Below the pieces are notes generated by a model. That model worked only from the letters and a program-made list of their open reading frames with translations. It was not told the origin of the DNA and made no database searches. Made by a program: the position numbers and the translations under genes. From JAWVFM01 sp963823245 (GTDB taxonomy: Bacteria; Actinomycetota; Thermoleophilia; Solirubrobacterales; 70-9): a stretch of 64,000 nt of DNA. This document shows positions 8,391 through 18,839 of the stretch, in pieces (the stretch's first letter is position 1; the number at the start of each line of letters is the position of its first letter). Location: assembly GCA_963823245.1 (NCBI GenBank), contig CAWGKQ010000008.1:1-64000 (forward strand), read 5' to 3'.

Positions 8391-9748
8391 GGGCGCGATC
8401 TCCTCGCTCGACTGGCGCGGGGCGGGCGAGGCAGCGCGGTGAGCTGATCGTCCGCGGGCCTCGAGTGCTCGACCCGGCGAGCGGGCTCGATGAGAGCCGC
8501 GACGTCGTGGTGCGGCGCGGCGAGATCGCCGAGCTGGCCGAGGCCGGGAGCGGCGACGCTGCCCGACGCCGAGGTCGATCGAGGCCGAGGGTCTGCACGT
8601 CTTCCCCGCCTTCTTCGACCCGCACGTCCACCTGCGGACCCCCGGCCGGGAGGACGAGGAGGACCTCGAGACCGGAAGCCGCGCCGCCGCCGCGGGCGGC
8701 TACTGCGGGATCACCGCCATGGCGAACACCGACCCGCCGGTCGACAGCCGCCGCCGACGTCGAGGCGCTGCGCGAACGCGCGGCCCGCGAGGCGGCGGTT
8801 CCGATCGGGTTCATGGCCTGCGTGACGAGGGGGATGCGGGGCGAGGAGCTGACCGACATGCTCGAGCTTCGGGAGGTGGGCGCCGTCGGCTTCTCCGACG
8901 ACGGCCTGCCCGTCGAAGAGCTCGCGCGTCCTGCGCCGCGCCCTTCAATACCAGGCGATCACCGGGGCGCAGATCGCCCTGCACGAGGAGGACCCGGAGC
9001 TCTCCGCCGACGGCGTCATGCACGAGGGCGAGGTCTCCGCCGCGCTCGGGCTCGCCGGCATCCCGACCCTCTCGGAGTCGACCATGATCGCCCGCGATGC
9101 GCAGATCGCCGCCTACGAAGGACGCGCGCATCCACATCCAGCACCTGTCGTGCCGCGAGTCGATCGCCGCCGTAGCGGCCGCGAAGGAGGCCGGTGTCGC
9201 GATCACGTGCGAGGTGACGCCCCACCACCTGGTGCTCACGGACGAGGCCGTGCGAAGCCTCGACCCGAGGTTCAAGATGCACTCGCCGCTGCGCGCCGAG
9301 GCGGATCGCCAGGCGCTCGTCGAGGCGCTTCGCAGCGGACTCATCGACTGCGTCGCCACCGACCACGCGCCGCACTCGATCGACGAGAAGGAGGTGCCCG
9401 TTCGAGTCGGCGGCGAACGGGGTCACCGGGCTCGAGACGGCGTTCGCGGTCCTCCACACCGAGCTCGTGCTGCCCGGGGCCCTCGACCTCGCCGTGCTCG
9501 TCGAGCGGCTCGGCGCCGGGGCCTCGGTCCTCGACCTGGAGCCGCCGCGCATCAGCCAGGGCGCCGAGGCGAACCTCGTCCTCTGCGACCTCGACGCCGA
9601 GTGGGAGGCGGGCGCCGAGGGCTGGGAGAGCCGCTCGGACAATTCGGCGTTCGCCGGCCGGGCGCTTCGCGGCCGGGTGCTCGTCACCGTCGCCGCCGGG
9701 CGGATCGCCTATCGCAACCGCGCCTTCTCGGTGGGGGTCGCCGCGTGA
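8387..9748 (+). CDS. pyrC: Dihydroorotase (frameshifted)
   Basis: Zinc amidohydrolase closing carbamoyl aspartate to dihydroorotate. Seen: FPAFFDPHVHLRTPGREDEEDL (metal-binding HxH in DPHVHLR), AAAGGYCGITAMANTDPP, IALHEEDPEL, IHIQHLSCRESIAA, CEVTPHHL and the late metal Asp in CVATDHAPH. About 450 aa, class I length. Frame changes near 8565, 8750, 8930, 9120 and 9405. GTG start within the pyrB stop; the stop codon overlaps the next GTG in the same way. Confidence 0.9.
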
Positions 9749-10278
9749 AGCTCGACCGGAACCGCGCCGCGCTCGTCGTCATCGACGTGCAGGAGGCATT
9801 CCGCAAGGCGGTGCCGGCGTTCGAGCTGATCGGCAGCGCGGTCGGCACGCTCGTGCGCGGCGCGGGCGAGCTCGGCGTCCCGGTCATCGTCACCGAGCAG
9901 TACCCCAAGGGCCTGGGAGCGACGGTCCCGGAAATCGCCGAGCACCTGCCCGACGAGGCTCGCAGGCTGGAGAAGGTGCGCTTCTCGGCATGCGGCGCCG
10001 AGGGGTTCGACCTCGCGGGACGCGACCAGGCGATCGTCTGCGGCATCGAGGCCCACGTCTGCGTCGCCCAGACGGTGCTCGACCTGCTCGAGTCGGGGAC
10101 CGACGTCCAACTCGTCGCTGACGCAGTGGGATCGCGTAGCGAGAGCGACGCGGCCCTCGCGCTGCGACGGGCAGAGCGAGCCGGCGCGACCCTGACGAGC
10201 GTGGAGGCGGTGCTGTTCGAGCTGCTCGGCAGCTCCGACGCTCCAGAGTTCAAGGCCGTGCAGGAGCTCGTGAAGTAA
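9745..10278 (+). CDS. Isochorismatase-family cysteine hydrolase inside the pyrimidine operon
   Basis: Cysteine hydrolase fold: ALVVIDVQEAF (catalytic Asp), a Lys in LEKVRFSACG, and the nucleophile Cys with cis-peptide in IVCGIEAHVCVAQTVLDLL. 177 aa, full length and free of frameshifts. Relatives hydrolyse nicotinamide, isochorismate or small ureido compounds. It sits between pyrC and carA with overlapping start and stop codons on both sides (GTGA, TAATG), so it is co-translated with pyrimidine biosynthesis. A housekeeping amidase role for a pyrimidine-related by-product is possible but unproven. Confidence 0.85.
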   Translation: MKLDRNRAALVVIDVQEAFRKAVPAFELIGSAVGTLVRGAGELGVPVIVTEQYPKGLGATVPEIAEHLPDEARRLEKVRFSACGAEGFDLAGRDQAIVCGIEAHVCVAQTVLDLLESGTDVQLVADAVGSRSESDAALALRRAERAGATLTSVEAVLFELLGSSDAPEFKAVQELVK

Positions 10279-11394
10279 TGGGCGCAGCGGGCTATCTCCT
10301 GCTAGAGGACGGCACGCGCTTCGATGGGGAGCTCTGCGGGGCCGCCGAGGCGGTCACCGGCGAGGTCGTCTTCAACACGTCGATGACCGGCTACCAGGAG
10401 GCCGTGACCGACCCCTCCTACGCGGGGCAGATCATCACGTTCACCTATCCGCTCGTCGGCAACTACGGCGTCAGCGCGGCAGCGATGGAGGCGGATCGTC
10501 CGCACGCGAGGGCCGTCGTCATGCGCGAGGCCAAGAACGGCGAGGACGCGTCGGAGGCCGAGGGGGGCTGGGTCGACTGGCTGCGCGACACCGGCGTGGC
10601 GGCGATCAGCGGCGTCGATACGCGCGAGCTCGTGCGACGCATCCGCGACGCGGGCGCGATGCGCGGTGGGATCTTCGGCGACGACGTCGCGCAGGCGGAC
10701 GCGGTCGAGCGCGTCGCGGGCGAGCCGTCGATGGCGGGTGCGGACTTCGCCCGGACCGTGACGCCGCCCGAGCCGGTCGAGCTCGCCGGCGCGGGCCCCC
10801 ACATCGTCGCTCTCGACACCGGGATCAAGGGCTCGATCATCCGCCAGTTCCGCGAGCGCGACTGCCGGCTGACGCTCCTGCCCTGCTCGGCGAGCGCCGA
10901 GGAGGTGATGGACCGCGATCCCGACCTCGTCTTCCTGGCGAACGGCCCCGGCGATCCCGCGGCGCTCGACTACGTCGTCGGGACGGTTCGCGGGCCTGGT
11001 CGGCAAGCGGCCCGTGGTCGGCATCTGCCTCGGGCACCAGCTCCTCTGCCGGGCGGTCGGCCTCGAGACCTTCAAGCTGCCGTTCGGCCACCGCGGCGCC
11101 AACCACCCGGTCAAGGAGCTTGCGACCGGCCGGATCGAGATCACGTCGCAGAACCACGGCTTCGCGGTCCGCGGGCCCGACGGCGAGCCGCGCCTGGAGG
11201 CCGACGAGCCGGTTCGCTGGGAGACGGATTTCGGCGCCGCGGAGCTCTCGCATCTGAACCTCTACGACCGCACGGTCGAGGGGCTCGTGCTCAAGGACGT
11301 GGCCGCACGCACGGTGCAGTACCACCCCGAGGCGGGCCCGGGCCCGCACGACGCCCGCCACCTCTTCGACGATTTCCTGGAGCTCGCCGGGTGA
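10278..11394 (+). CDS. carA: Carbamoyl-phosphate synthase small (glutaminase) subunit
   Basis: Class I amidotransferase subunit that supplies ammonia to CarB. Seen: LLLEDGTRFDGELCGA, EVVFNTSMTGYQE, DPSYAGQIITFTYPLVGNYG, ISGVDTRELVRRIR; glutaminase FLANGPGDPAALD, catalytic Cys in VVGICLGHQLL, and the His/Glu pair in VQYHPEAGPGPHD. 372 aa. One frame change near 11000. ATG overlaps the preceding stop; the gene ends 4 nt before carB. Confidence 0.95.
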
Positions 11395-11398
11395 GCTG

Positions 11399-14300
11399 AT
11401 GCCTAGGCGCGACGACATCCAGAAGATCCTCCTGATCGGGTCCGGCCCGATCGTCATCGGGCAGGCGGCGGAATTCGACTACTCCGGCGTGCAGGCCTGC
11501 AAGGTCCTGCGGGAGGAGGGATACGAGGTCGTGCTCGTCAACTCGAACCCGGCGACGATCATGACCGACCCGGAGTTCGCCGACCGCACCTACGTCGAGC
11601 CGCTGACGCCCGGCTCGGTCGCGGCGATCATCGCCCGTGAGCGCCCCGATGCGCTGCTGCCGACGCTCGGCGGGCAGACGGCACTGAACCTCGCGAAGGC
11701 CCTCCACGACGACGGCACGCTGGAGCGCTTCGGCGTCGAGCTCATCGGCGCCGACTACGAGGCGATCCACCGAGCCGAGGACCGCGAGGCCTTCCGCGAG
11801 ACGATGGAGGGCGCCGGCCTTCGCGTCCCTTGGTCGCACGATCGTGACCTCGATCGCAGAGGTCGAGGCCGGTCTCGCGGAGGGCAGCATCGGCCTGCCG
11901 GCGATCGTGCGCCCGGCCTTCACCCTCGGCGGCCAGGGAGGAGGCGTCGGCTACACCGACACGGAGCTCCTCGGAGTCGTCTCAGAGGGGCTGGCGGCGA
12001 GCCCGATCAACCAGGTGCTGGTCGAGGAGTCGGTGCTCGGCTGGGGGGAGTTCGAGCTCGAGGTGATGCGCGATCGCAACGACAACGTCGTCGTGATCTG
12101 CTCGATCGAGAACGTCGACCCGATGGGCGTGCACACCGGCGACTCGGTGACCGTCGCGCCGGCGCAGACGCTCACCGACCGCCTCTATCAGGAGCTCCGC
12201 GACCAGGCTATCCGCGTGATCCGCGCTGTGGGCGTCGAGACCGGGGGCTCGAACATCCAGTTCGCGGTCAACCCCTCCAGCGGCGAGATCGTCGTCATCG
12301 AGATGAACCCGCGCGTCTCGCGCTCCTCGGCGCTCGCCTCGAAGGCAACCGGCTTCCCAATCGCCAAGATCGCCGCTCGCCTGGCGGTCGGCTACGCGCT
12401 CGAGGAGATCCCGAACGACATCACCCGGGCTACCCCGGCCGCCTTCGAGCCCACGATCGACTACGTGGTCACCAAGGTGCCTCGGTTCGCGTTCGAGAAG
12501 TTCCCGGGCGCGGAGGGATCGCTCACGACGCACATGAAGTCCGTCGGCGAGGTGATGGCGATCGGCCGTACCTTCCGCGAGTCCTTCGCGAAGGCAATGC
12601 GCTCGCGCGAGCTCGACTCTCCGGCCGTCCCGCCGGCCGACGACGAGGAGCTTCTGCACAGCCTCGAGACGCCGTCGCCCGACCGCTTCGACCTCGTCGC
12701 GGAGGCGTTCAAGCGCGGGGCCTCGGTCGAGGAGATCAACGGGCGCACGTCGATCGATCCATGGTTCCTGCGCGAGCTGCGCGCCCTCGCCACCGACGGC
12801 GACGGCACCGCCGGCCTGGCGCGCGGCTACAAGTCCGTCGACACCTGTGCAGCGCGAGTTCGAGGCCCGAACGCCGTACTACTACTCGGCGCACGAGCGG
12901 GCGGCCGCCTCGGAGGTCCGCCGTGGAGATCGCCCCTCGGTGGTCATCCTCGGCGCCGGGCCGAACCGCATCGGCCAGGGGATCGAGTTCGACTACTGCT
13001 GCGTCCACGCCGCGATGACGGTTCGCGAGTCGGGCCGCGACGCGGTGATGGTGAACTGCAACCCGGAGACGGTCTCCACCGACTACGACACCTCCGACCG
13101 CCTCTACTTCGAGCCGCTCACCGCCGAGGACGTGCTCGCCGTCGTCGACGTCGAGCGCCCTGAGGGGGTGATCGTCCAGTTCGGCGGACAGACGCCGCTC
13201 CGGCTGGCCGCCGCCCTCACGGAGGCCGGGGTGCCGCTTCTCGGCACGCCCGTCGACGCTATCGACCTCGCCGAGGACCGCGGCCGCTTCGGGGCGCTCC
13301 TGCGCCGCCTCGACATCGCCCATCCGCCATACGGCACCGCGCTCTCGGCCGACGAGGCCGTCGCGATCGCCGAGGACGTCGGCTTCCCGCTGCTCGTCCG
13401 GCCCTCGTACGTCCTCGGCGGCCGGGCGATGGAGATCTGCTACTCGCCCGAGGGGCTCGCCGCGTACCTCGAGGCAAACGTGAAGGCCGACCAGGAGCAT
13501 CCGCTGCTGCTGGACCGGTTCCTGGAGGACGCGATCGAGGTCGACGTCGACGCCCTGGCCGACGGCGAGGACGTGAACGTCGCGGGGATCATGCAGCACG
13601 TCGAGGAGGCCGGAGTCCACTCAGGCGACTCCGCCTGCGTGCTCCCACCGATGAGCCTGGGCGAGGAGATGCTCGAGGAGATCCGCGAGGTGACCCGGCG
13701 CATCGCTCTGGAGCTGGGGGTGATCGGCCTCATCAACGTGCAGTACGCGGTCGCCGGAGGGAAGCTCTACGTCATCGAGGCGAACCCCCGGGCCTCGCGC
13801 ACGGTCCCCTTCGTCTCGAAGGCGATCGGCGCGCCGCTCGCGAAGATCGCGTGCCGGCTGATGCTGGGCGAGTCGCTCGACGACCAGCGGATCCCCGATG
13901 CGCCGGCGGGCCACGTCAGCGTCAAGGAGGCGGTGCTCCCGTTCGCCCGCTTCGCCGGCGCGGACGCCGTTCTCGGCCCGGAGATGAAGTCGACGGGCGA
14001 GGTGATGGGGATCGCGGCCGACTTTCCCACCGCGTTCGGCAAGGCACAGTCGGCCGCGGGCGTCTCCCTGCCGGCGAGCGGGACGGTCTTCATCACCGTC
14101 ACCGACACCGACAAGCCGGCCGCGACCCAGCTCGCGGCCCGCTTCCACGACATGGGCCTCCGAGATCATCGCCACCCATGGCACCGCCCAGGCGATATCG
14201 CGCATGGGCGTGCCCGTGAAGGCGATCAACAAGATCGCCGAGGGCTCGCCCCACGTCGTCGACTACATCCGGGGCGGCGAGGTCGACATGGTCATCAACA

Positions 14301-14473
14301 CGCCGACCGGCAGCGGCGCCCGCGCGGACGGCTACGAGATTCGCACCGCGGCCGTCCGTCACGGGATCCCCTGCATCACGACGATGACGGGGGCTTCGGC
14401 CGCGGTGCGCGCGATCTCGGCCCAGCGGGGCAACGGACACGAGCCCCTGTGCCTGCAGGAGCTCCACCGGGGA
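11399..14473 (+). CDS. carB: Carbamoyl-phosphate synthase large subunit (frameshifted)
   Basis: Two ATP-grasp halves make carbamoyl phosphate from bicarbonate, ammonia and ATP for pyrimidine and arginine synthesis. Seen: ILLIGSGPIVIGQAAEFDYSG, LPTLGGQTALNL, RPAFTLGGQGGG, EMNPRVSRSSALASKATGF; second half ILGAGPNRIGQGIEFDYCC, FGGQTPLRLA, RPSYVLGGRAMEI, EANPRASRTVPFVSKA, and the C-terminal allosteric (MGS-like) domain with INTPTGSGARADGYEIR. About 1,025 aa, close to the usual ~1,070. Frame changes near 11840, 12850 and 14160. The stop codon itself is lost in a further error near 14470, so the end is approximate; the last recognisable residues are LQELH. Confidence 0.93.
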
Positions 14474-15354
14474 GTGCCCGCCCCGTCCTCCACGGCGAGT
14501 CCGGTGATCCAGCGGGTCCCGGCCCCGCCAGGACGGCGGCTCTGCGCGGTCGACCGGCCGCCACGACACCGGCGGGTACGTCGTCTTCTCCGCTCTCGAC
14601 TCCGAGGGCCCAGAGCCGTCCCCGGGCCAGTTCTACATGCTGGCCGCCGAGCGAGGGTGGGGTGGGGGCGGAGGCCGCCCCTATCTCTCGCGCGCCTTCT
14701 CGGTCGCGGCGGCGGAGCAGGGTGACGGCGGGGTCCGCCTCGATTTCCTCGCGGAGGCGGTGGGTCCCGGGACGGACAGGCTGACCCGGCTCGAGCCCGG
14801 GGAGGGCCTGTGGTTGGTGGGCCCGCTCGGCCAGCCGTTCTCCGCCCCGGATGAGCTCTCCCCCGGTGCTCCCGGGGCGATCCTCGTCGGGGGCGGGATC
14901 GGGATCGCGCCGCTCGCCATCCTTCGCCGCCGCCTTGCTCGCGCCGGCGTCCCGACGCGAACCCTCCTCGGCTTTCGCGACGAGCGGCATGCCGGGGGGT
15001 TGGAGCTCTTCGACTGCTCCGAGATCCGCCTCGCGAGCGAAGACGGGCACGCCGGGCACAGGGGCTACGTGACCGACCTGCTCGCCGTCCTGCTCGAGGG
15101 AGACGACGCTCGAGGGCGCCGCCGTCTACGCCTGCGGGCCGCCCGCGATGCTCGAGGCGGTGCGCGAGATGTGCCTCGCGCGTCGACGTTGCCGCGGAGC
15201 TGGCGATGGAGGCCCCGATGGCGTGCGGCTTCGGCGCGTGCTTCGGCTGCGCGGTTCCCCTCGCGGCCGGCGGGTTCATGCGCCTCTGCGTCGACGGCCC
15301 GGTGGTGCGGGCCGATGACGTTGCGACGGCCCTCGTCGCGGGGTCCGGGCATTG
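14474..15354 (+). CDS. pyrK: Dihydroorotate dehydrogenase electron-transfer subunit (frameshifted)
   Basis: FAD and [2Fe-2S] protein that passes electrons from dihydroorotate dehydrogenase to NAD+. Seen: FAD/NAD domain with PGQFYMLAAE, YLSRAFSVAA, VGPLGQPF, GAILVGGGIGIAPLAIL, YACGPPAML, and the iron-sulfur loop MACGFGACFGCAVPL carrying three of the Cys ligands, with the fourth in FMRLCVDGPV. About 290 aa. Frame changes near 14550, 15108 and 15183. The GTG at 14474 is the best available start. It pairs with the class 1 PyrD that overlaps its end. Confidence 0.9.
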
Positions 15355-16289
15355 ACCGGGCCGTCGAGATCGCGGGCCTGCGCCTCGAGCACCCGATCAT
15401 CAACGGGAGCGGGACCTTCGACGCGATCGCGGCGCGCCGGGCCTTTGGCGACGGGCTCTACGAGCGCTTCCCCTTCTCGGCATTCGTCTCGAAGACCATC
15501 ACCCCCGAGCCGCGCGCCGGCAACCCTCCGCCGCGCCTCTACGAGACCCCCACCGGCCTCGTCAACTCGATCGGGCTGCCGAACAGGGGGCTCGACGGCT
15601 TTCTCGCGCACGATCTGCCACGGCTCGCGGAATTGCCGGTCCCGCTCGTCGTATCGGTGATGGCGACCACGCACGATGGCTTCGCGCGGCTCGTCACGGG
15701 GGTCGGCGAGCGGCCCGAGGTCGCCGCAATCGAGCTCAACGTGTCGTGTCCGAACGTCGAGTCGGGGCTGATCGTCGGCGAGCGCCCGGACGAGACCTTC
15801 GCCCTGCTCGAGGCGGTTCGGCCACTCACCGACGCGCCGCTGATCGTGAAGCTCACGCCCAACGTGGCGGCGCCGGCGGAGATCGCCCGCGCGGCGGAGG
15901 CCGCGCGGGCATCGGCGGTCTCGCTGGTCAACACGCTGAAGGCACACGCGGTGGAACCGCATAGCGGCCGGCCGTGGCTCGGAGGCGGAAGCGGCGGTCT
16001 ATCGGGAGCAGCGATCCGGGCGATCGCGCTCGAGCAGGTGCGGCAGGTCGCCGCCGCGGTTGCGATACCGGTGATCGGGATGGGCGGCGTCGAGGAGGGG
16101 CGACACGCGCTCGATCTCCTCGACGTCGGCGCGACCGCGGTCGCCGTCGGCACCGCGAGCTTCCTGGATCCGCTCGCTGGCGAACGGATTCGGCGCGAGC
16201 TCGAGGCGGAGCTCGAGCGCCGCCGGGAGCGACCTCCGAACCCAGGCGACCGACCGAGATCGGACCCGGTCGTCTCGACCTCAACTTAA
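15315..16289 (+). CDS. pyrD: Dihydroorotate dehydrogenase, class 1 catalytic subunit
   Basis: FMN enzyme oxidising dihydroorotate to orotate. Seen: LRLEHPIINGSGTFDA, FVSKTITPEPRAGNPPPR, NSIGLPNRGLDGFL, the catalytic Cys in ELNVSCPNVESG (class 1 uses Cys; membrane class 2 uses Ser), VKLTPNVAAPAEIA, NTLKAHAV, GGLSGAAIRAIAL, IPVIGMGGVEEG and AVAVGTASF. About 320 aa. Together with PyrK this is the NAD-linked class 1B form. Start is uncertain: ATG 15315 overlaps pyrK by 40 nt; no later ATG or GTG precedes the first conserved residues. No pyrF or pyrE follows. Confidence 0.93.
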   Translation: MTLRRPSSRGPGIDRAVEIAGLRLEHPIINGSGTFDAIAARRAFGDGLYERFPFSAFVSKTITPEPRAGNPPPRLYETPTGLVNSIGLPNRGLDGFLAHDLPRLAELPVPLVVSVMATTHDGFARLVTGVGERPEVAAIELNVSCPNVESGLIVGERPDETFALLEAVRPLTDAPLIVKLTPNVAAPAEIARAAEAARASAVSLVNTLKAHAVEPHSGRPWLGGGSGGLSGAAIRAIALEQVRQVAAAVAIPVIGMGGVEEGRHALDLLDVGATAVAVGTASFLDPLAGERIRRELEAELERRRERPPNPGDRPRSDPVVSTST

Positions 16290-16328
16290 GGTCGAAGCGA
16301 ATTTCCCCGAAATTTGCGCCGAACCCCC

Positions 16329-16356
16329 TTGCGCCCCGCAGGCGCGCGCATATAAT
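16329..16356 (+). promoter_or_regulatory. Sigma-70-type promoter of mihF
   Basis: TTGCGC, 16-nt spacer, then a perfect TATAAT (16351-16356). Start of transcription would fall near 16363, about 6 nt before ATG 16369. Among the promoters I noted here only this one has a consensus -10, consistent with strong expression of an abundant nucleoid protein. Confidence 0.7.
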
Positions 16357-16368
16357 CGCCGCCGCCGG

Positions 16369-16704
16369 ATGGTCCCCGCCGTCGACACCGCTCCGTCCGC
16401 CGTCCCAGAGAGGACCACCGAACAGCGGATGAGGGCGCTCCGCCGAGCGAACGAGATTCGATCGGCCCGCGCGCAGCTCAAGCGGGACCTCAAGGCCGGC
16501 AAGGTCAAGATCGAGCAATTGCTCCGCGACCCGCCCGAGTACGTGCTGTCGGCGAAGGCGTTCGACATGATCGTCGCGGTCCCGAAGTACGGCCGCGTGA
16601 AGGCGAACAAGATCCTCACCCAGTGCCGTATCTCCCCGTCGAAGACGATCGGGGGCCTCTCCGAGCGCCAGCGCGGCGAGCTGGTCGCGTTCCTCCGCCG
16701 CTAG
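16369..16704 (+). CDS. mihF: Actinobacterial integration host factor (mIHF)
   Basis: Nucleoid-associated helical DNA-binding protein of the actinobacterial mIHF type, unrelated to the HU-like IHF of proteobacteria. Seen: a basic helical N-terminal part RANEIRSARAQLKRDLKAGK, then the helix-two-turn-helix core AVPKYGRVKANKILTQCRISPSKTIGGLSERQRGELVAFL, closing at FLRR. 111 aa, typical. It stands in the order known from actinobacteria, after the pyr genes and before gmk-rpoZ-coaBC. Confidence 0.9.
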   Translation: MVPAVDTAPSAVPERTTEQRMRALRRANEIRSARAQLKRDLKAGKVKIEQLLRDPPEYVLSAKAFDMIVAVPKYGRVKANKILTQCRISPSKTIGGLSERQRGELVAFLRR

Positions 16705-16766
16705 CCCCGCGGGGGAGAGATCGAGCCGCCGTCCGCTTTAGGCGGTAGGAGTAGTGGAGCAGTCGG

Positions 16767-17339
16767 ATGGCGAAGGTCTTCGTGATCACCGGGCCCTCGG
16801 GCGTCGGCAAGGGGACGCTGATCAAGCGGCTCCTGTCGTCGGTCGACGGCCTCGAGCTCTCCGTCTCGGCGACGACTCGGCAACCGCGCGACGGCGAGGC
16901 CGAGGGCGTCGACTACCACTTCCTCTCGACGGAGGAGTTCGAGGAGCGGGTCCGGGCCGGCGAGTTCCTCGAGCACGCCGCCTACAGCGGCAACCGCTAC
17001 GGAACGCTCCGACGCGAGGTCGAAAGGCGGCTGGCCGAGGGGCGTTCGGTCGTGCTCGAGATCGAGGTCCAGGGCGCCCGGCAGGTCCGCGTCGCGATGC
17101 CGGAGTCGGTGCAGGTCTTCATCGCCCCGCCCGACGCCGACTCCCTGCGCACGCGGCTCGAGCGACGCGGCACGGACTCGCCGAAGGAGATCGCCGAGCG
17201 CCTCGAGGTGGCGAAGAGCGAGCTCGCGGCGCGCGGTGAGTTCCCGCACGTCGTGGTGAACGATGACATCGACCGTGCGGCGACGGGGCTGGAGCGGATA
17301 GTCCGCGACGAGCTGTCCCTATCATCACCTTCCACATGA
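16767..17339 (+). CDS. gmk: Guanylate kinase
   Basis: Phosphorylates GMP to GDP. Seen: P-loop VFVITGPSGVGKGTLIKRLL, GMP-binding SVSATTRQPRDGEAEGVDYHFL, EFLEHAAYSGNRYGT, VVLEIEVQGARQV and the lid RLERRGTDSPKEI. 190 aa, normal. Its stop overlaps the rpoZ start by 4 nt, so the two are coupled. Confidence 0.97.
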   Translation: MAKVFVITGPSGVGKGTLIKRLLSSVDGLELSVSATTRQPRDGEAEGVDYHFLSTEEFEERVRAGEFLEHAAYSGNRYGTLRREVERRLAEGRSVVLEIEVQGARQVRVAMPESVQVFIAPPDADSLRTRLERRGTDSPKEIAERLEVAKSELAARGEFPHVVVNDDIDRAATGLERIVRDELSLSSPST

Positions 17340-17566
17340 TCAAGCCACGTGTAGACAAGCTCCTCGAGCGGACCGACTCGCACTACGCCGCCGTTCTCGT
17401 CGCGGCGAAGCGGGCGCGCCAGCTCAACAGCTATTACCGCGCTCTCGGCGAGGGCAGCTACGAGGAGTACACGCCGCCGATGGTCGAGACCCAGTCGGGC
17501 AACTACCTGACGATCGCGCTCGAAGAGCTCGCCACGGGCAAGCTCAACTACCACTACCGCGCCTAG
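17336..17566 (+). CDS. rpoZ: RNA polymerase omega subunit
   Basis: Small subunit that helps assemble the beta-prime subunit. Seen: PRVDKLLERTDSHYAAVLVAAKRARQLN (the conserved omega core) and a C-terminal segment found in actinobacterial omega. 76 aa. ATG lies inside the gmk stop; coaBC follows 24 nt later. Confidence 0.93.
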   Translation: MIKPRVDKLLERTDSHYAAVLVAAKRARQLNSYYRALGEGSYEEYTPPMVETQSGNYLTIALEELATGKLNYHYRA

Positions 17567-17590
17567 GGCGGCGGCAGCCAGGGGGCGGCA

Positions 17591-18839
17591 GTGGCGCGGA
17601 TCCTGCTCGGCGTCAGCGGCGGCATCGCCGCGTACAGGGCGATCGAGCTCGCCCGCCTCGCCACGCGCGCCGGTCACGCCGTGAGGGTGGTGATGACCCC
17701 GGCGGCCGAGCGATTCGTTGGCCGCGCGTCATTCGAGGGGATCGTCGGCGCGCCCGTCCTCGTCGACGAGTTCTCCCGCGACCCGATGCGCGGCGCCTTT
17801 CCGGGCGAGCCCGCGCCCGATCACGATCCGATCGGCCACCTCGAGCTCGCCGCCAACGCCGACGTGTTCCTGGTCGCTCCCGCCTCGGCGAACACGGTCG
17901 CGAAGCTGGCCGCCGGGATCTGCGACTCGCTCCTCGCGACGACCTTCCTCGCCTGCCAGGCGCCTCGCGCCGTAGCGCCCGCGATGAACGACCGCATGTA
18001 CCGCGACCCCGCGACCCAGGCGAACCTCGAGACGCTCCGGTCGCGCGGGATCACCGTCATCGATCCCGACGACGGACCGCTCGCGTCGAGGGGCGAGCAT
18101 GGCGTCGGCCGCCTTCCCGCCCCCGAGAGGCTTCTCGCGACCGTCGAGTCGATGCTGCCCCGAGCGCGCGGGCCGTGGGACGGCCTACGGGTCCTCGTCA
18201 CGGCGGGCGGGACGCGGGAGGCGATCGACCCGGTGCGCTTCATCGGCAACCGCTCGAGCGGGCGGATGGGCCTCGCCCTCGCCGACCGCGCCGCGGCGCG
18301 CGGCGCCTCGGTAACGCTCGTCGCCGCGAATGTCGGCCTTCCCGCTCCGGCGGGCGTGCGGAGGATCGACGTCGAGAGCACGGCGGAGATGGCGGCCGCG
18401 GTGGAGCGCCGAGCTTCCGAACGCGGACGTCCTGCTGATGGCGGCCGCGGTTGCCGACTTCCGCCCGGCGCAGGCAGCGTCCGGAAAGCTCGAGCGCAGC
18501 GAGGGCGACGGCGTCGACCTGCGCCTGGTGGGCACCGAGGACATCGTCGCGGCGGCGGCGAGCAATCGCGGCGACGGACAGACCATCGTCGGCTTCGCGG
18601 CCGAGCATGGCGCGGAGGCGATCGAGCGAGCCGCCTCGAAGCTCGAGCGCAAGGGCCTGGACGCCATCGTCTTCAACGACGTGTCCCGGGCCGACATCGG
18701 CTTCGACTCCGAGCGGAACGAGGTCACGATCGTCGAGCCCGCCGAGCGCCACGAGGTCCCTCTCGCCTCCAAGGAGGACGTCGCCGATGCGATCCTCGAT
18801 CGCGTCGAGGCGATTCGCGCCCCTGCTTACACTGGGTGA
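17591..18839 (+). CDS. coaBC: Bifunctional phosphopantothenoylcysteine decarboxylase / phosphopantothenate-cysteine ligase (one frameshift)
   Basis: Two consecutive steps of coenzyme A synthesis. CoaC half: ILLGVSGGIAAYRAIEL, FMN-binding and active-site region with HLELAANADVFLVAPASANT, APAMNDRMY. CoaB half: VLVTAGGTREAIDPVRFIGNRSSGRMG, then MAAAVADFRP and KLERKGLDAIVFNDVS. About 415 aa. A single frame change near 18410 separates the last third. GTG start. Confidence 0.93.
18828..18833 (+). promoter_or_regulatory. -10 element of the TPR protein gene
   Basis: TACACT inside the last codons of coaBC, 6 nt before the GTG start; leaderless arrangement. Confidence 0.5.

Noticed and set aside
1..15300. 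Programmed frameshifting or wholesale pseudogene decay in the pyr operon
   Set aside because: The breaks lack common slippery sites, hit every gene including essential ones, and fade with distance from the window edge; sequence error explains them better.
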